The translations under genes were made by a program, and so were the position numbers. Of a stretch of DNA of 16,890 nt, positions 1 through 7,231 are shown piece after piece (positions within the stretch are counted from its first letter, which is position 1; every line of letters begins with the position of its first letter). Source of the stretch: Endomicrobiia bacterium (lineage in GTDB: Bacteria > Elusimicrobiota > Endomicrobiia > PHAN01); contig JASEHK010000012.1 in NCBI GenBank assembly GCA_030018875.1, positions 1 through 16,890 on the forward strand. The letters run 5' to 3'. The notes below the pieces were generated by a model. That model ran no database searches. It was not told where the DNA came from and was given only the letters and a program-made list of their open reading frames with translations.

Positions 1-739
1 TCAGGGCGAGTCGGGCGGCTTCGCGTTTGGCTTGCCGCGAAATGCGCGCCGGCACTATGTGGTCGGACATTCCGGGCGAGTATTTGGAGTGATAATCGTA
101 GAACTCGCCCTTCGGAATTATCTCTATGATGGGAAGACATTTACCGTCGAGCACGGCGGCCGTTATTTCTACGCCGGGTATATATTTTTCTATGATGGCC
201 GTGCGGGAATATTTCAATGCGCCGGCGACGGCTTTTTTAAGTTCCAAGCGGTTTTTGACGATGGCGACGCCGACCGCCGAGCCTTCGTCCGATGGTTTTA
301 CCACGGCGGGAAAACCGATGCGAAACGCCGCATCGGGTATCCTCGTATCTTTGCGGGCCAGAGCCCATCGCGGCGTAGGTATGCCGACGGCTTCAAAGAT
401 TTTTTTCGAAGCGGCTTTGTCCATAGCCAGAGCCGACGCTGCGGGGCCCGAGCCGCAATACCTGAAACCGGCGGTTTGGAGTTCCGCCTGCGCCCCCCCG
501 TCTTCGCCGTATTTTCCGTGCAGGGCTATGAAAACGAAATCAGGGCGGATTTTTTCAAGGCGCTCGAGCCACGATGCGTTGCGGCCGACGAGTATTTCGC
601 TCGGTATTGCGCCGAGGTTTTTAAGAGATTTTGTCACCGCCGAGCCGCTTCTTAACGAAACGGCCCTTTCCGACGACGGCCCGCCTTTAAGGACGGCGAC
701 TTTCATTTTTGCGACGCGGGATGCGGTTGATGTTTTCAT
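1..739 (-). CDS. ddl: D-alanine--D-alanine ligase, 3' end beyond the left edge
   Basis: ATP-grasp ligase that joins two D-alanines for the peptidoglycan stem peptide in the cytoplasm. The gene starts on the minus strand at 739 and runs off the window after 246 codons; family members are about 300 residues, so the C-terminal part is missing. Seen: an N-terminal VAVLKGGPSSERAVSLRSG signature, the HGKYGEDG motif, a VVKPSDEGSAVGV ATP-grasp strand and an IEKYIPGVEIT segment, all typical of Ddl. A second in-frame ATG at 706 places the family N-terminus (MKVAVLKGG) exactly at the first residue, so the 11 extra residues from 739 may not be translated; neither start has a clear ribosome binding site. 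It follows murB by 31 bases, the order of a bacterial cell-wall cluster. Identity is firm; the start is open. Confidence 0.95.
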   Translation of the reverse strand, partial: MKTSTASRVAKMKVAVLKGGPSSERAVSLRSGSAVTKSLKNLGAIPSEILVGRNASWLERLEKIRPDFVFIALHGKYGEDGGAQAELQTAGFRYCGSGPAASALAMDKAASKKIFEAVGIPTPRWALARKDTRIPDAAFRIGFPAVVKPSDEGSAVGVAIVKNRLELKKAVAGALKYSRTAIIEKYIPGVEITAAVLDGKCLPIIEIIPKGEFYDYHSKYSPGMSDHIVPARISRQAKREAARLAL

Positions 740-770
740 TGTTGATTTATTCGTTTAAAGTAGAACAATC

Positions 771-1661
771 TTATATGACGACCTTGATTTCGGGCTCAAG
801 CTTTACGCCGAAGTTTTTCTCGACTTTTTCGGACGCCAAGCGCATCAAAGCCAGAACGTCCTCGGCGGCGGCGGCGCCGGTGTTGACTATAAAGTTGGCA
901 TGTTCCGACGATATGGCCGCGCCGCCGATTTTATACCCCTTCAAACCGCAGGCCTCTATGAGTTTTCCGGCGGGGTCCCCCGACGGCGGATTTTTGAAGA
1001 CCGATCCCGCCGACGGCAGGTGCGGCTGGGTCGCCGACCGTCGCGCCATGAAAGAGTTTATCCGTTTAAGTATCTCAGGCGGCCTGTCGGGCTTCAGGGC
1101 GAATGATGCTTCGAGCACTATATGTCCCGTCAGGGATGAATTGCGGTATGAAAAGGTTACGGAGTTTTTCGGCAGATTTTTTTCGGCGAGCGCCCCGTCG
1201 AGAATCGTCACGGACTCCATAGTGTCTTCGATAGAGCCGAATCTCGTGCCGGCGTTTCCGGCGACGGACGCTCCGACGGCGCCGGGTATTCCGCTGAGAG
1301 GCTCAAGTCCGGATAATCCCTCCTTCACGGCGAAGGCTTCGAGTATCGCAAGCCTGACCGCCGCTCCCGCCGTTACGGTATTGCCGTCACGCGATATCTT
1401 TCTAAAATCCCCGTCGAGCGAGACTATCACTCCGTCGTATCGGCGAGCGGCAAAGAGAACGTTCGAGCCCGCGCCCAGAATAAAGTATTTTTCGTTTTTC
1501 GAGCGAATAAGCCCGAGGAGAGATTTGAGTTCGCCGGCGTTTTTGGCAGTGACAAAAAATCCGGCCTCCGCGCCTATCCTGAAAGTGGTGCGGCAGGCCA
1601 TCGGCTCGGATTCTTTGACGTCGGACGCAACGGCGAGAAGTTCTTTTTTTGTAACGCTCAC
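771..1661 (-). CDS. murB: UDP-N-acetylenolpyruvoylglucosamine reductase MurB
   Basis: FAD enzyme that reduces UDP-GlcNAc-enolpyruvate to UDP-N-acetylmuramate with NADPH. The 296-residue length and sequence fit the shorter (type II) MurB class. Seen: the FAD-binding ILGAGSNVLF at about 61-70, the SGIPGAVGASVAGNAG segment at about 123-138, an active-site YRNS around 172-175 and PSAGSVFKNP around 216-225, in which Ser220 is the expected proton donor. EHANFIVNTGAA near 253-264 is the usual C-terminal substrate region. The start is GTG at 1661 and overlaps the murC stop as GTGA, indicating translational coupling. No irregularity was seen. Confidence 0.97.
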   Translation of the reverse strand: MSVTKKELLAVASDVKESEPMACRTTFRIGAEAGFFVTAKNAGELKSLLGLIRSKNEKYFILGAGSNVLFAARRYDGVIVSLDGDFRKISRDGNTVTAGAAVRLAILEAFAVKEGLSGLEPLSGIPGAVGASVAGNAGTRFGSIEDTMESVTILDGALAEKNLPKNSVTFSYRNSSLTGHIVLEASFALKPDRPPEILKRINSFMARRSATQPHLPSAGSVFKNPPSGDPAGKLIEACGLKGYKIGGAAISSEHANFIVNTGAAAAEDVLALMRLASEKVEKNFGVKLEPEIKVVI

Positions 1662-3022
1662 CCGTCGAGAGCCTCCGCGAGGCGCGCTCCGAGTTGCGTC
1701 ACGTCGCCCGCCCCAAGCGTCACAACGACGTCGCCGTCTTTGAGTTTCGCGGCGAGAGCCGCCGCGTCGTCGGCACGGAAATATTCCACTCGTCCTCCGG
1801 CGGCCTCTATTTCGTTTTTGATGAGGTGGCTCGTTATTCCGGCGACGGGCCGCTCTTGGGCCGGATATATCTCCATCAGCATAATGTTGTCCGCCGCGCG
1901 CAGCGCTTCGGCGAGTTCTTTATACAGAAGTTTGGTGCGGCTGTAACGGTGCGGCTGAAATATAACGATGAGACGCTTCGGTCGAAATCGTTCTTTTACG
2001 GCATTGAGCGTGGCCTTGATTTCCGTCGGATGATGGCCGTAGTCGTCTATTATCTCTATGCCGCCGCCGGAGTATTTCGTTTCCATTCGTCTGGCGACGC
2101 CGCCGAAAGACGCCAGAGCTTTTTTTATTTTTGAAAAAGGCACGCCGAGTTCCAGTCCGCATATCGCGGCCGCCGCGGCGTTGAGCGCGTTGTGCCGTCC
2201 GGGAACGCCCCAAGTAATTTTGCCGATATTCTTGGAGCCGTTGGCGAGCCGAAAACCGGATATGCGCCCGTCGGTAGAGTAATCGGAAACGACGTAGTCG
2301 TTGTCGCGGCTGAAACCGTAAGTGACGTATCTTCTGTTGACGGAGGGTATCACGTCGCGAAGGTTTTTATCGTCGGCGCACAGAATTGAGCATCCGTAAA
2401 ACGGAACCTTGTTGATGAACTCCGCGAAGGATTTTTTCAAGTTGCCGAGAGCGCCGTAGTAGTCGAGGTGGTCGTCGTCTATGTTGGTGACTATCGAGAC
2501 GGCCGGCGAGAGTTTCAGAAAAGAGCCGTCGGACTCGTCCGCCTCGGCAACAAGATATTTTCCCTTGCCAAGACGCGCGCCGCTTGAGATGTTTTTCAGG
2601 CGTCCGCCGATTACGACCGTTGGGTCAAGTCCCCCCTCGGTCAGTATCAGAGCGGCCAGCGACGTCGTGGTCGTTTTTCCGTGGGTGCCGGCCACGGCGA
2701 CCGTGTATTTGAGGCGGGCTATCTCGGAGAGCATTTCTATGCGAGGTATAACGGGAATCTTGCGCCGCCGCGCCTCGACGACCTCGGGATTTTTCGCTTC
2801 GACGGCCGTGGACGTGACGACGACGTCGGCTTGCCTGATATTGCGCGCCGCGTGGCCCTCGGATATCTTTGCGCCGAGTTTGGCGAGACGGACGGTGGCA
2901 TCGGATTTTTTCAAATCCGAGCCCGATACATGGTAGCCGAGATTAATCAGCACCTCGGCTATGCCCGACATTCCCGAGCCGCCGATTCCGACGAAGTGGA
3001 TTTTTTTTATGTGGTCGAACAT
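1658..3022 (-). CDS. murC: UDP-N-acetylmuramate--L-alanine ligase MurC
   Basis: Cytoplasmic Mur ligase that adds L-alanine to UDP-MurNAc using ATP. The 454 residues match the family length. Seen: an N-terminal Rossmann segment with HFVGIGGSGMSGIAEVL at about 9-25, the ATP-binding GTHGKTTTT at 112-120, an EADESDGSFL acidic motif, TNIDDDHLDYYG (the Mur ligase ATP/Mg segment), GRHNALNAAAA, and DDYGHHPTEI at the start of the C-terminal domain. The MurC-type HFVGIGG opening separates it from MurD, MurE and MurF. The ATG at 3022 overlaps the queF stop in TAATG and the 3' end overlaps murB by four bases, so queF, murC and murB are probably translated from one message. Confidence 0.98.
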   Translation of the reverse strand: MFDHIKKIHFVGIGGSGMSGIAEVLINLGYHVSGSDLKKSDATVRLAKLGAKISEGHAARNIRQADVVVTSTAVEAKNPEVVEARRRKIPVIPRIEMLSEIARLKYTVAVAGTHGKTTTTSLAALILTEGGLDPTVVIGGRLKNISSGARLGKGKYLVAEADESDGSFLKLSPAVSIVTNIDDDHLDYYGALGNLKKSFAEFINKVPFYGCSILCADDKNLRDVIPSVNRRYVTYGFSRDNDYVVSDYSTDGRISGFRLANGSKNIGKITWGVPGRHNALNAAAAAICGLELGVPFSKIKKALASFGGVARRMETKYSGGGIEIIDDYGHHPTEIKATLNAVKERFRPKRLIVIFQPHRYSRTKLLYKELAEALRAADNIMLMEIYPAQERPVAGITSHLIKNEIEAAGGRVEYFRADDAAALAAKLKDGDVVVTLGAGDVTQLGARLAEALDG

Positions 3023-3423
3023 TATCGGTTTTTCCGGTATTCCCGCGTGACGGTGGTTTTGATGCCGCCGCGAAGATTGAATACGAGCGCGACCTTGAGT
3101 TCTTTCGGGCGTACCGCCGAGGTCAGGTCGTCGCAGATTTTATTGACGGCGTCCTCGTGCAGGATTCCGACCATGCGGTAGGATTGGGTATAGTATTTGA
3201 ATGATTTAAGTTCCACGACTTTCGCGTCGGGGACGTAGGTTACGGACAGATGCGCGAAGTCCGGCAAACCGGACCACGGGCACAGACAGGTGAACTCGGG
3301 AGTTTCGACGAGGATTTCTATTCTTCCGCCGCGGCCGGAGTAAGGCATGGCGCGAAGCGATTCAGGCGCGACACGGTCGAAAACAGGCCGGACTCCGGCG
3401 GTATTCTCGTATGTTTTTTTCAC
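3022..3423 (-). CDS. queF: NADPH-dependent preQ0 reductase QueF
   Basis: Reduces the nitrile of 7-cyano-7-deazaguanine (preQ0) to preQ1 in queuosine synthesis. Seen with the GTG start at 3423 (133 residues): the catalytic cysteine Cys48 in TCLCPWSG, the partner Asp55 in LPDF, the ELKSFKYY substrate motif at 71-78, and LHED at 88-91 whose Glu contacts the base. These match the short, single-domain YkvM-type QueF. The frame stays open to an ATG at 3519, but those 32 extra residues overlap the preceding gene and do not look like QueF, whereas homology begins at MKKTYENTAG. I therefore prefer GTG 3423, although no ribosome binding site precedes it. A perfect TATAAT lies just upstream (3431-3436). 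Function is firm, start is moderate. Confidence 0.9.
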   Translation of the reverse strand: MKKTYENTAGVRPVFDRVAPESLRAMPYSGRGGRIEILVETPEFTCLCPWSGLPDFAHLSVTYVPDAKVVELKSFKYYTQSYRMVGILHEDAVNKICDDLTSAVRPKELKVALVFNLRGGIKTTVTREYRKNR

Positions 3424-3487
3424 GGCGGGTATTATACAAAAAATCCGCGGGGTTTCGATAAAAACGGGGCTTTGTCCGTAGAGGTTT

Positions 3488-4024
3488 TCAGAGCAAACCC
3501 AATGTCCGCTCCGCTTCATTTTTTATCTTTGCGGCGTTTTCGCGGGTAAGATGAAGCGTCAGACAGTCGGGGCGGTTTGTAATGCCGTCGGTGAAGTGGC
3601 GGGATTTTAGCCGGATGGTGGCCAGGACTTGCGCGGATGATGTGAGCCATTCAGAGATTTTGAGACGGAACAGTTCGGAGAGTATTTCCATCGCGCCGAT
3701 CTCGTCCACGACGGTTATTCTACCCGCGCGCACGCTCAGTTCGGCCGCGGGTATGGCGGTTTCTTCGAGCGCGTCGAGGTCTACACGGTATTTTTTTAGT
3801 TTGATTATGCGGTTGCCGACGAGGTCGGATTGATTTTTAGAGGCGAACACGCGCTCTTTGCCATCGAAGGTTTTGACGATGAACCCGCGCCTTCCGCCGT
3901 CGGCGCCGCGTATCTCTTCGGTGTAAAAGCCACCGAATACACCCGAATGTTTTGCGGCGATTGACTTTACGAGAGTCGTCTTGCCCGCGCCGGGGTTTCC
4001 GGCAATGATGACATTTTTCGTCAT
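3488..4024 (-). CDS. THEP1-family nucleoside triphosphatase
   Basis: P-loop NTPase of the THEP1 (DUF265) family, whose members hydrolyse NTPs in vitro but have no settled cell role. The 178 residues match the family length. Seen: Walker A GNPGAGKTT at 9-17, a GGFYTEEIRG segment at about 31-40 characteristic of the family, and Walker B with VVDEIGAMEI at 105-114, where DEIG.ME is the THEP1 signature. A late ATIRLKSR segment resembles the usual ATI+ strand. It starts four bases inside the disulfide oxidoreductase gene (ATGA), so it belongs to that operon. A link to nucleotide or cofactor metabolism is possible, but nothing here fixes it. Confidence 0.88.
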   Translation of the reverse strand: MTKNVIIAGNPGAGKTTLVKSIAAKHSGVFGGFYTEEIRGADGGRRGFIVKTFDGKERVFASKNQSDLVGNRIIKLKKYRVDLDALEETAIPAAELSVRAGRITVVDEIGAMEILSELFRLKISEWLTSSAQVLATIRLKSRHFTDGITNRPDCLTLHLTRENAAKIKNEAERTLGLL

Positions 4025-4677
4025 TTTGCGGCGGCCATTATGCGTTCGAGAAGAGCGGCCTCCGACGGCGCGCCCTCGATATAGTCTTTGTCGGCTATGG
4101 CAATTTTAGGAACCCGTCCGACGTGGTGCTCGGATACGAGTTTCATGAACCCCGCAGCCTCTATCATTGAGGCCGTGACACGCCCCGAGCTTTCATAGGC
4201 GAACTTATGCGCCAGTTGCACCGCGGCCGGGCAGTACGGGCAGGCGAGCGTTACGAAGACTTTTACGTCCACGGACTTGGTTAGAGACGCCAGCGATTTG
4301 GCGGTATCCGCGGAAAGTCCGGACACTCCGGTCGAGACGAGATTGACGGCTCCGACGAAAGAAGTGAACTCGTGCCCGCCCGGGATTCCGTAAAATCTTA
4401 TCCCGCGGTCGCGGCGAGCCTCGTCGAGTATTACTATCGCCGGAGTTCCTATGATAGAGTATTTTTGCGCGGACTCAGGATCGTTCGGCAGAGATATTTT
4501 GTCCACGCGAATTTTCCCGGCGGCGCGCGCGGCGACTTCGTCGAGAAGTTCGGATGTTTCGCGGCAGTGCCGGCAGTTGCCGTCGGGGTCGTCGAAAAAC
4601 ACTATTTCCACCGGCGACGTCATACCTACCAATTCCGTTTTAAGGCGGGATAGTATTTCGTCGGAAAGTATTCCCAT
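4021..4677 (-). CDS. Two-domain protein disulfide oxidoreductase (PDO, glutaredoxin-like)
   Basis: Cytoplasmic thiol-disulfide oxidoreductase made of two thioredoxin folds, the type known from hyperthermophilic archaea and some anaerobic bacteria. Seen: 218 residues with one CxxC in each half, Cys35-Arg-His-Cys38 and Cys146-Pro-Tyr-Cys149; the cis-proline of the first fold in IGTPAIVI (about 76-83) and of the second in GRVPKIAI (187-194). The CPYC site is glutaredoxin-like and is normally the more active one. A good ribosome binding site (GGGAG) precedes the ATG at 4677. The thioredoxin-reductase-like gene lies just upstream with a 56-base gap, and such pairs form NAD(P)H-to-disulfide relays. 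The 3' end overlaps the THEP1 gene by four bases. Confidence 0.93.
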   Translation of the reverse strand: MGILSDEILSRLKTELVGMTSPVEIVFFDDPDGNCRHCRETSELLDEVAARAAGKIRVDKISLPNDPESAQKYSIIGTPAIVILDEARRDRGIRFYGIPGGHEFTSFVGAVNLVSTGVSGLSADTAKSLASLTKSVDVKVFVTLACPYCPAAVQLAHKFAYESSGRVTASMIEAAGFMKLVSEHHVGRVPKIAIADKDYIEGAPSEAALLERIMAAAK

Positions 4678-4733
4678 TTTTTTCTCCCTATATGGATGGA
4701 AATTTTTGTTTTTCGCCCGAGCCGCCCGCGTTT

Positions 4734-5762
4734 TTATTTTTTGAGACCGACGAGATAACGATATGCTCCCAGCGAGGCTTTGGCGCCTTCGCCGGCGGCG
4801 ATTATTATCTGTTTTTCCGGAACGTCGGTAACGTCTCCGGCGGCGAATATACCCTCGACGGATGCGCGCGACCGGCAGTCAACTTTTATTTCGCCCGCGA
4901 AGTTGATATCCACAAGCCCCCGCGCGAACGCGCTGTTGGGCTCAAGACCTATCTCTATGAATATACCTTGTGCCATTATGCGTCGGATTTTGCCGTCAGG
5001 AGTTTTGACGCTTACGGCCTCGACTGAATCTTTGCCGTGTATTTCGGCGACTGTCGCCGGCAGTATTTTTTCGACGGCGGGAGATTCTGTTTTACCGAGG
5101 AGAACGGGGTCGCCTTGTAGATCCGCGAGATTGTTTACGAGGTATATTTTGCGGGCGATTTTGAGAAGGTCGGCAACGGCCGTAAGCGCCGAGTTGCCGC
5201 CGCCGACCACCACGACGTCCTTGCCCGCGAAAAGCGGCGCGTCGCAGGTGGAGCAATATGCCACGCCTCTGCCGAGGAGTCTTTTTTCGCCGGACACGCC
5301 GAGTTCTTTCGAGCGTTTTCCCGACGCGATTACCGCGGATTTCGCGCGGAAGGTTTTGCCCGATTCGGTCGTCACGCAGAACTTATCCCCGTCTTTTTTC
5401 AAGTCCGCCGCACCGTCGTTTTCGACGACGGCTATCGGGAATTTTCTGACTTGCTCGTCGAACTTTTCTATGAGCGCCTTGCCTGAAATATACTGGTAGC
5501 CCATGTAGTTTTCGATTTTGGAAGTCAGGAGCGGTTGCCCGCCTATGTCCTTGGTGATGAGTATGGTGTCGAGCATTTTTCGGGAGGCGTAGACCGCGGC
5601 GGTCATACCGGCGGGACCCGCCCCGATGATGGCCAGGTCGTAAATTTTTTTGCCGTCCGCCGGCTTCAGAGACGCGGCGGGGCAGGAGTTTTTTCGCGCG
5701 CCCGGAGTTTCTGTCGCGCTTCCACTTTTTTTATCGTCGAGGAAAAATTCAAGTTCGCTCAT
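4734..5762 (-). CDS. trxB: Thioredoxin-reductase-like FAD/NAD(P)H disulfide oxidoreductase
   Basis: Flavoprotein that should reduce the adjacent disulfide oxidoreductase. Seen: FAD-binding IIGAGPAGMTAAVYASRK at about 45-62, GGQPLLTSKIENYMGY at 74-89, the redox pair Cys170-Ser-Thr-Cys173, a pyridine-nucleotide fold VVVGGGNSALTAV at 184-196, and the closing FAADGD-type motif read here as FAAGDVTDVP at 306-315. Odd points: about 40 extra residues come before the FAD fold, and the usual NADPH-phosphate motif HRRxxxR after the second dinucleotide fold is replaced by NNLADLQGDPVL at 210-221, which resembles the AhpF pattern. NADH or another donor is therefore likely. The ATG at 5762 overlaps the preceding stop as TAATG. 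The class is secure, the electron donor is not. Confidence 0.92.
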   Translation of the reverse strand: MSELEFFLDDKKSGSATETPGARKNSCPAASLKPADGKKIYDLAIIGAGPAGMTAAVYASRKMLDTILITKDIGGQPLLTSKIENYMGYQYISGKALIEKFDEQVRKFPIAVVENDGAADLKKDGDKFCVTTESGKTFRAKSAVIASGKRSKELGVSGEKRLLGRGVAYCSTCDAPLFAGKDVVVVGGGNSALTAVADLLKIARKIYLVNNLADLQGDPVLLGKTESPAVEKILPATVAEIHGKDSVEAVSVKTPDGKIRRIMAQGIFIEIGLEPNSAFARGLVDINFAGEIKVDCRSRASVEGIFAAGDVTDVPEKQIIIAAGEGAKASLGAYRYLVGLKK

Positions 5763-6289
5763 TATTGTTTTCTCTTGAAGAAAAGCCAGTTTTTTCCGTC
5801 CGTGTTTATCAGCGCGTAGCGACTGTGGAGTTTTTCTCCGCTAAAATCAAGGAGAATTTCACGCGGTTCGTATTTTTCGGCGAAGTACGTCCCGCTGTCC
5901 CAGATTTCCACCGTCCCCGCTCCGTAGTTGCCTTGGGGTATCGAGCCCTCGAAAACCGCGTAATCGAGCGGATGGTCTTCCACTTTTACCGCAAGACGCT
6001 TTACGCCCGTCTCCGTCGGAGGTTCTTTCGGCACGGCCCATGATTCGAGCGCGCCGTTTCTTTCAAGCCGCAAGTCCCAGTGAAGACGGGACGCCGCGTG
6101 TTTATGCACAACGAAAATCGGTTTGTTTTTGCGCCGGGCGTCCGGACATATCTCGGCACAGGTGCGCGCCGAGACCGAATGTTTTCCCGTCGGAGATTTT
6201 GGTCTTCCGTCGGGCGCAGGCTCCGGTGTTCTTGAAAAATCGCGTTTTTCGGCGTATGATTCGGCTCGTTTGCCGTCGCTCTTTTTCAT
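5762..6289 (-). CDS. Stand-alone LigD-type DNA 3'-phosphoesterase
   Basis: Metal-dependent 3' end-healing domain that in bacterial LigD removes 3'-phosphates and ribonucleotides before end joining; here it stands alone, without polymerase or ligase. Seen in the 175-residue product: YAEKRDFSRTPEP at 12-24, the usual N-terminal signature, then KHAASRLHWDLRLE at 63-76 and VEDHPLDYAVFEG at 103-115, followed by GNYGAGTVEIWD. All residues known to matter in the Pseudomonas enzyme have counterparts: His64, His70, Asp72, Arg74, His106 and Tyr110. I chose the ATG at 6289 because it overlaps the TusA stop as ATGA; an open frame continues to 6367 but only across the TusA gene. No ku or ligase is visible nearby, and its place between redox genes is unexplained. 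Confidence 0.93.
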   Translation of the reverse strand: MKKSDGKRAESYAEKRDFSRTPEPAPDGRPKSPTGKHSVSARTCAEICPDARRKNKPIFVVHKHAASRLHWDLRLERNGALESWAVPKEPPTETGVKRLAVKVEDHPLDYAVFEGSIPQGNYGAGTVEIWDSGTYFAEKYEPREILLDFSGEKLHSRYALINTDGKNWLFFKRKQ

Positions 6290-6513
6290 TTTTTTCTGAC
6301 GTATCCCTTTATCAGACCGCCTTCGCGGAATACTCCGAGGCATTTTTCGCCCGTCATTGAGCACCATGCCGGCAAGTCCTTCTCAAAACCCGGGTCGTCC
6401 GCGGTTATTTCGAGGATATCCCCGGACTTAAGATTTTCCAATTCCACTTTTGTTTTGACAATGGGCATCGGACAAAAAATTCCGGTGCAATCGAGTCTTT
6501 TATCGGCGTTCAT
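6286..6513 (-). CDS. TusA-family sulfur carrier protein
   Basis: Small persulfide carrier (75 residues, standard length). Seen: the family signature CTGIFCPMPIVKTK at about 9-22, where the cysteine of CPMP is the sulfur-binding residue, followed by LKSGDILEITADDPG at 28-42 and the C-terminal GLIKGYVRKK. An extra pair of cysteines (WCSMTGEKC) lies in the middle, a common variant in the TusA/YeeD/YedF group. It sits directly after a DsrE2-like gene, an association known from sulfur-transfer gene sets, and ends in a four-base overlap with the phosphoesterase gene. It may serve Fe-S assembly with the upstream NifS/NifU genes, or tRNA thiolation; the latter has no supporting genes in this window. 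Confidence 0.93.
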   Translation of the reverse strand: MNADKRLDCTGIFCPMPIVKTKVELENLKSGDILEITADDPGFEKDLPAWCSMTGEKCLGVFREGGLIKGYVRKK

Positions 6514-6521
6514 ATTTTTAT

Positions 6522-7028
6522 TTAAATGAAAAGATTTATGCTCGCGTCTTTGGCTTCTGCCAGATATGTGGCCGCGCCCGCGAACTCGTCCACGTCGTCG
6601 GAAAGATGGTTTTTACCGAGACCCATAACACCGCACGAAGTCGTGCAGGCTATGAACTTGACGTTGAGCTCACGCGCGGTTTTTATCAGATCCTCGAGAC
6701 TCGCGGCTCCGGTTTTTTTCATCAAAATCTTCATCATCAAGGGGCCGAGACCGAGGAAGTTGAGATTTGAGAGAGGAAGTCTCGAAGTGCTCATATAATT
6801 GAAGGCTTTCTGGAAAATATTCTGAGAATCCGAGACGGCAAAGCATTTTTTCTTGATTACGTTCAGTCCCCAAAAAGTAAAGAATATGGTCACGTCGAAA
6901 CCGCCCGCCGCCGCGGTCGTGGCCAGAGTGAAGCAGGCGATGGCCTTGTCGAGTTCTCCGGAAAAAAGTATCATAGTCAGTTTGGGTTTTAATGCCGCGC
7001 CCGACGACGAACCGATGTCCGCGCTCAT
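6522..7028 (-). CDS. DsrE/DsrF/DrsH-like (DsrE2-type) sulfur-transfer protein
   Basis: Member of the DsrE-like group that passes persulfide sulfur, often to or from TusA. Seen in the 168-residue product: a hydrophobic strand TMILFSGELDKAIACFTLA at about 18-36, FTFWGLNVIKKK typical of the DsrE2 subgroup, and the late cysteine motif FIACTTSCGVMGLG, in which the first Cys matches the usual DsrE2 sulfur site and the second is an addition. The long middle segment (NYMSTSRLPLSNLNFLGLG) is also DsrE2-like. I chose the ATG at 7028 because it overlaps the preceding stop as ATGA; a start at 7043 would run further into that gene. TusA follows after eight bases. The family is clear, the donor and acceptor are inferred. 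Confidence 0.9.
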   Translation of the reverse strand: MSADIGSSSGAALKPKLTMILFSGELDKAIACFTLATTAAAGGFDVTIFFTFWGLNVIKKKCFAVSDSQNIFQKAFNYMSTSRLPLSNLNFLGLGPLMMKILMKKTGAASLEDLIKTARELNVKFIACTTSCGVMGLGKNHLSDDVDEFAGAATYLAEAKDASINLFI

Positions 7029-7231
7029 TTTTTTCCTCCGCATTTATGCTCAGTTTTTGGGGCGGAGTTTATGGGTTCGCCGCAGTTTCGGCATAAGATG
7101 ATTTCAGTTTTGCAAGGCTCGCAGAAGGCCGGCCCGAAGCACGAAAGTTTCAGTTCCTCGTCGCAGTAAGGGCATTTACAATTGGACCCGGCGGCATTTT
7201 CTTGTTTTTTCTTGTCGGGGACGGTATTCAT
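7025..7231 (-). CDS. Small cysteine-rich zinc-ribbon protein
   Basis: I do not recognise a named family. The 68-residue product contains nine cysteines, at 18, 20, 23, 31, 37, 40, 47, 50 and 64, arranged as CKCPYC, CEPC and CRNC, which suggests one or two zinc ribbons or a small metal cluster site. The first 15 residues are polar and probably disordered, and the end is HKCGGKK. It is coupled on both sides by four-base ATGA overlaps, with nifU before and the DsrE2-like gene after. A role as a small partner in Fe-S or sulfur transfer is inferred from position only. Confidence 0.8.
   Translation of the reverse strand: MNTVPDKKKQENAAGSNCKCPYCDEELKLSCFGPAFCEPCKTEIILCRNCGEPINSAPKTEHKCGGKK

Noticed and set aside
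709..1743. A 344-codon open frame on the plus strand, with further long plus-strand frames at 126-758, 4780-5499 and 15064-15921
   Set aside because: They lie opposite clear genes (murB, thioredoxin-reductase-like, inositol-phosphatase-like and others) and give no recognisable protein; GC-rich third positions leave the opposite strand open.
3424..3519. queF start at ATG 3519
   Set aside because: It overlaps the NTPase gene by 32 bases and adds residues without QueF similarity; kept as an alternative only.
6289..6367. Longer N-terminus for the phosphoesterase starting at 6367
   Set aside because: The added residues are encoded over the TusA gene, and the ATGA junction at 6289 fits the operon style and the family N-terminus.
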